Of a DNA stretch of 7,595 nt, positions 5,854 to 7,595 are shown piece by piece. Within the stretch, counting starts at the first letter, position 1; the number at the start of each line of letters is the position of its first letter. The stretch lies in assembly GCA_028710845.1 (NCBI GenBank), contig JAQTTI010000052.1, forward strand, positions 1-7,595, read 5' to 3'. Origin of the DNA: Candidatus Omnitrophota bacterium (GTDB taxonomy: Bacteria; Omnitrophota; Gorgyraeia; Gygaellales; Profunditerraquicolaceae). A program made the position numbers and the translations under genes. The notes beneath the pieces were generated by a model, which did not search any database, had not been told where the DNA came from, and saw nothing but the letters and a program-made list of their open reading frames with translations.

Positions 5854-6462
5854 TTAGAATTTAAACCCGTTAAAACCCATAAAACTTAAGCTTAAGATCG
5901 CAGCAATAATAAAAGCCAGGGGAAAATCTTTTAAGGCTTTCGGAACTTTAGAAAACTCCAGCCTCTCTCTTATTCCGGACATTAAAAGCATGGCCAAAGT
6001 ATAGCCTAGACCTACACATACCCCTTGAAAAACCGAATAATAAAAGCTGCCGGCAACAGATTTACCGTTTAAGAAAAACATGTCGATATTTAATACGGCC
6101 ACCCCTAATACAGCGCAGTTTACCGTAATTAACGGAAGGTATATCCCGAATGCCCGATAAAGTTGCGGGCTAAACTTTCTTATCGCCATTTCTACCAATT
6201 GCACAAAGGTGGCGATTACCAAAATAAACGAAATAGTCCGCAAATAGGTAAGATTAAAAGGCACAAGCAAAAAACGGTAGATAGCCCAGGTAATCACGCT
6301 TGAGCTGACAATAACAAACATAACCGCAGAGCTCATTGCCAAAGCAGGTTTAGTCTCTTTTGAAATAGCTATAAAAGAGCAGAGCCCTAAAAACCGCGAA
6401 AGAATAACGTTATAAACAAAAACCGATGAAATAAATATGGTTATAAATTCTTGAATATTCAT
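5854..6462 (-). CDS. rnfA: Rnf complex membrane subunit RnfA
   Basis: This is an integral membrane subunit of the ferredoxin:NAD oxidoreductase, homologous to NqrE. The 202-residue protein has about six hydrophobic helices. It carries the two family cysteines, C28 in RFLGLCSF and C116 in PLITVNCAVLG, which together with the matching pair in RnfE are known in Rnf/Nqr structures to hold a [2Fe-2S] cluster within the membrane between the two subunits. The SGIRERLE motif near 162-169 is also typical. The gene begins with an ATGA overlap at the rnfE stop. Just before it there is a run of seven A on the coding strand rather than a good ribosome binding site, so coupled re-initiation is likely. The length is normal. 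Confidence 0.97.
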   Translation of the reverse strand: MNIQEFITIFISSVFVYNVILSRFLGLCSFIAISKETKPALAMSSAVMFVIVSSSVITWAIYRFLLVPFNLTYLRTISFILVIATFVQLVEMAIRKFSPQLYRAFGIYLPLITVNCAVLGVAVLNIDMFFLNGKSVAGSFYYSVFQGVCVGLGYTLAMLLMSGIRERLEFSKVPKALKDFPLAFIIAAILSLSFMGFNGFKF

Positions 6463-7049
6463 TTTTTTCTATTATTTAAAACATTAAAAAAGCCAAGTAA
6501 TAAGCCGATCACTAACAAAGCGCCTGATGGCATCCCAAAAACAAAAATCGGCTCAAACCCCTTAATTAAATTGTGCCCCAATATCTGTCCTGCTCCCAGA
6601 AATTCCCTGATTGCAGAAATTAAAATCAAGGCCAGGGTAAACCCGACTCCCATACCCAAGCCGTCAAAGAATGAACGGGCCAGGCTATTTTTACAGGCAA
6701 AGGCTTCCGCCCTGCCCAGAACCATGCAATTGACGACAATCAAAGGAACGTATATACCTAAGGCACGGTCTAATACCGGGCTATAAGCTTTCATAGATAG
6801 TTCGGCGATAGTAACAAAGGTGGCAATAATTACGATATAACATGGTATACGGACCCTGCCAGGAATAAAATTTTTGATTAAAGATACGATTATACTTGAA
6901 CCCAAAAGCACAAAAGTAGCTGCAATACCCATTCCGATCCCATTGGCTACCGTAACCGAGACTGCCAGCGTTGGGCACAACCCCAAAGCCAGAACGAATG
7001 TGGGATTCTCTTTAATTATGCCCTTGGTAAATTCCGTAATAATTCTCAT
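6459..7049 (-). CDS. rnfE: Rnf complex membrane subunit RnfE
   Basis: RnfE is the inverted partner of RnfA and homologous to NqrD. The 196-residue multi-helix protein carries C25 in ALGLCPTLAV and C108 in PLIVVNCMVLGRAEAFA, the expected cluster ligands shared with RnfA. The ENPTFVLALGLCP start and the SAIREFLGAGQ block separate RnfE from RnfA. It begins within the stop codon of rnfD (ATGA overlap) with only a weak GGGA upstream, and it ends in an ATGA overlap with rnfA. In most characterised rnf operons (CDGEAB or ABCDGE) rnfG precedes rnfE; here rnfD does so directly. Confidence 0.97.
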   Translation of the reverse strand: MRIITEFTKGIIKENPTFVLALGLCPTLAVSVTVANGIGMGIAATFVLLGSSIIVSLIKNFIPGRVRIPCYIVIIATFVTIAELSMKAYSPVLDRALGIYVPLIVVNCMVLGRAEAFACKNSLARSFFDGLGMGVGFTLALILISAIREFLGAGQILGHNLIKGFEPIFVFGMPSGALLVIGLLLGFFNVLNNRKK

Positions 7050-7595
7050 TTTGTCCCGTAAATCCTGCTTTTAGTGTAGCGGTCAATAAACGGGGTCGCT
7101 CCATTCATAATTAATATGGCGTATGAAACCCCTTCCGGATAACCTCCCCAGATACGGATAACAGAAGTAAACAAGCCGCAGCCTATACCAAAAATCACCT
7201 GGCCCTTAATGGTTAAAGGAGTAGCCACATAATCGGTAGCCATGAAAAATGCGCCCAGGATAAGCCCGCCGGTTAAAATATGAAACAGCCAATCTCCGCC
7301 GAAAAGCCCGTTGCCCCCGAAAATAAAAGTAAATAAAGCGGTGGTAAAAATATAAATTACCGGTATATACCAGCTGATATAACCTTTTATCAAAAGGAAC
7401 GCCGCACCGATTAACAAGGCCAAAATGCATACCTCTCCGATGCATCCTCCCCGATTGCCCAAAAATAGATCCAGGTATGGTATATGTTCCAGGATTTTAC
7501 CTTCCTTAAGCGCGGCCAATGGCGTGGCGCTGGTTATGGCGTCATAATTAAAAGGCTTAACAAAGGTGGTCATATATTTCGGCCAGCTGGCCATA
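7046..7595 (-). CDS. rnfD: Rnf complex membrane subunit RnfD, C-terminal part (cut by window edge)
   Basis: The visible 182 or so residues are the C-terminal half or more of RnfD (homologue of NqrB), a multi-helix subunit that carries covalently bound FMN. The likely flavin attachment site is at the start of the visible part: DAITSATPLAAL, with the acceptor Thr at visible residue 24. The usual core is (S/T)GAT, and here Gly is replaced by Ser (TSAT). Downstream are the typical RnfD blocks GEVCILALLIGAAFLL (53-68), FFMATDYVATPLT (116-128) and RIWGGYPEGVSYAILIMN (147-164). About four to five membrane helices remain. The N-terminal part and the promoter of the unit lie outside the window. The stop overlaps the rnfE start by 4 bp. 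Confidence 0.95.
   Translation of the reverse strand, partial: MASWPKYMTTFVKPFNYDAITSATPLAALKEGKILEHIPYLDLFLGNRGGCIGEVCILALLIGAAFLLIKGYISWYIPVIYIFTTALFTFIFGGNGLFGGDWLFHILTGGLILGAFFMATDYVATPLTIKGQVIFGIGCGLFTSVIRIWGGYPEGVSYAILIMNGATPFIDRYTKSRIYGTK

Noticed and set aside
1..7595. CRISPR array, insertion sequence, integrase or phage genes
   Set aside because: No regularly spaced repeats, terminal inverted repeats, transposase or integrase motifs, or duplicated tRNA 3' end (attachment site) are visible.

Overview
The window reads as bacterial chromosome from a Gram-negative-type, probably anaerobic or facultative organism. It has moderate G+C, strong AGGAG-type ribosome binding sites on some genes, E. 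coli-like sigma70 promoter boxes, an Rnf-type ion-pumping ferredoxin:NAD oxidoreductase and a lipoprotein signal peptide. The overall flavour resembles uncultured lineages such as Omnitrophota, but that is an impression from gene style, not a demonstrated placement. There are no mobile elements, CRISPR arrays or rRNA genes. Every intergenic gap is short; the longest, about 143 bp, is a divergent promoter region.

Left part (1-1840, minus strand): a strong promoter at 1885-1912 drives enolase (eno). A FtsB/DivIC-type divisome protein follows immediately (stop and start codons abut). After a hairpin comes an initiator tRNA-fMet with encoded CCA, and then a clear intrinsic terminator. No separate tRNA promoter is visible, so eno-ftsB-tRNA may be one transcript. 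The first ~58 bases may hold the start of another minus-strand gene, weakly supported.

Middle (1984-4471, plus strand): a divergent two-gene unit. The first gene encodes a membrane AAA+ zinc metalloprotease of the FtsH family with a much reduced periplasmic loop. The second encodes an unrecognised lipoprotein whose likely start lies inside the protease gene. The promoters of the two divergent units have -35 boxes arranged as a short palindrome.

Right part (4461-7595, minus strand): the distal part of an rnf operon in the order rnfD (partial)-rnfE-rnfA-rnfB, followed by purN (glycinamide ribonucleotide formyltransferase). Three of the four junctions are 4-bp ATGA overlaps, indicating tight translational coupling. 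The most notable point is that rnfG, which usually sits between rnfD and rnfE, is absent from that position. purN and the lipoprotein gene converge with an 11-bp overlap and no terminator between them.

Functionally the window combines glycolysis (enolase), cell division (FtsB), translation initiation (tRNA-fMet), membrane proteolysis (FtsH-like), membrane redox energetics (Rnf) and purine synthesis (PurN). Most genes are recognisable housekeeping functions. The less ordinary parts are the reduced FtsH plus overlapping lipoprotein, the G-less D-E junction of Rnf with purN attached, and a PurN with Cys at a usually-His position.
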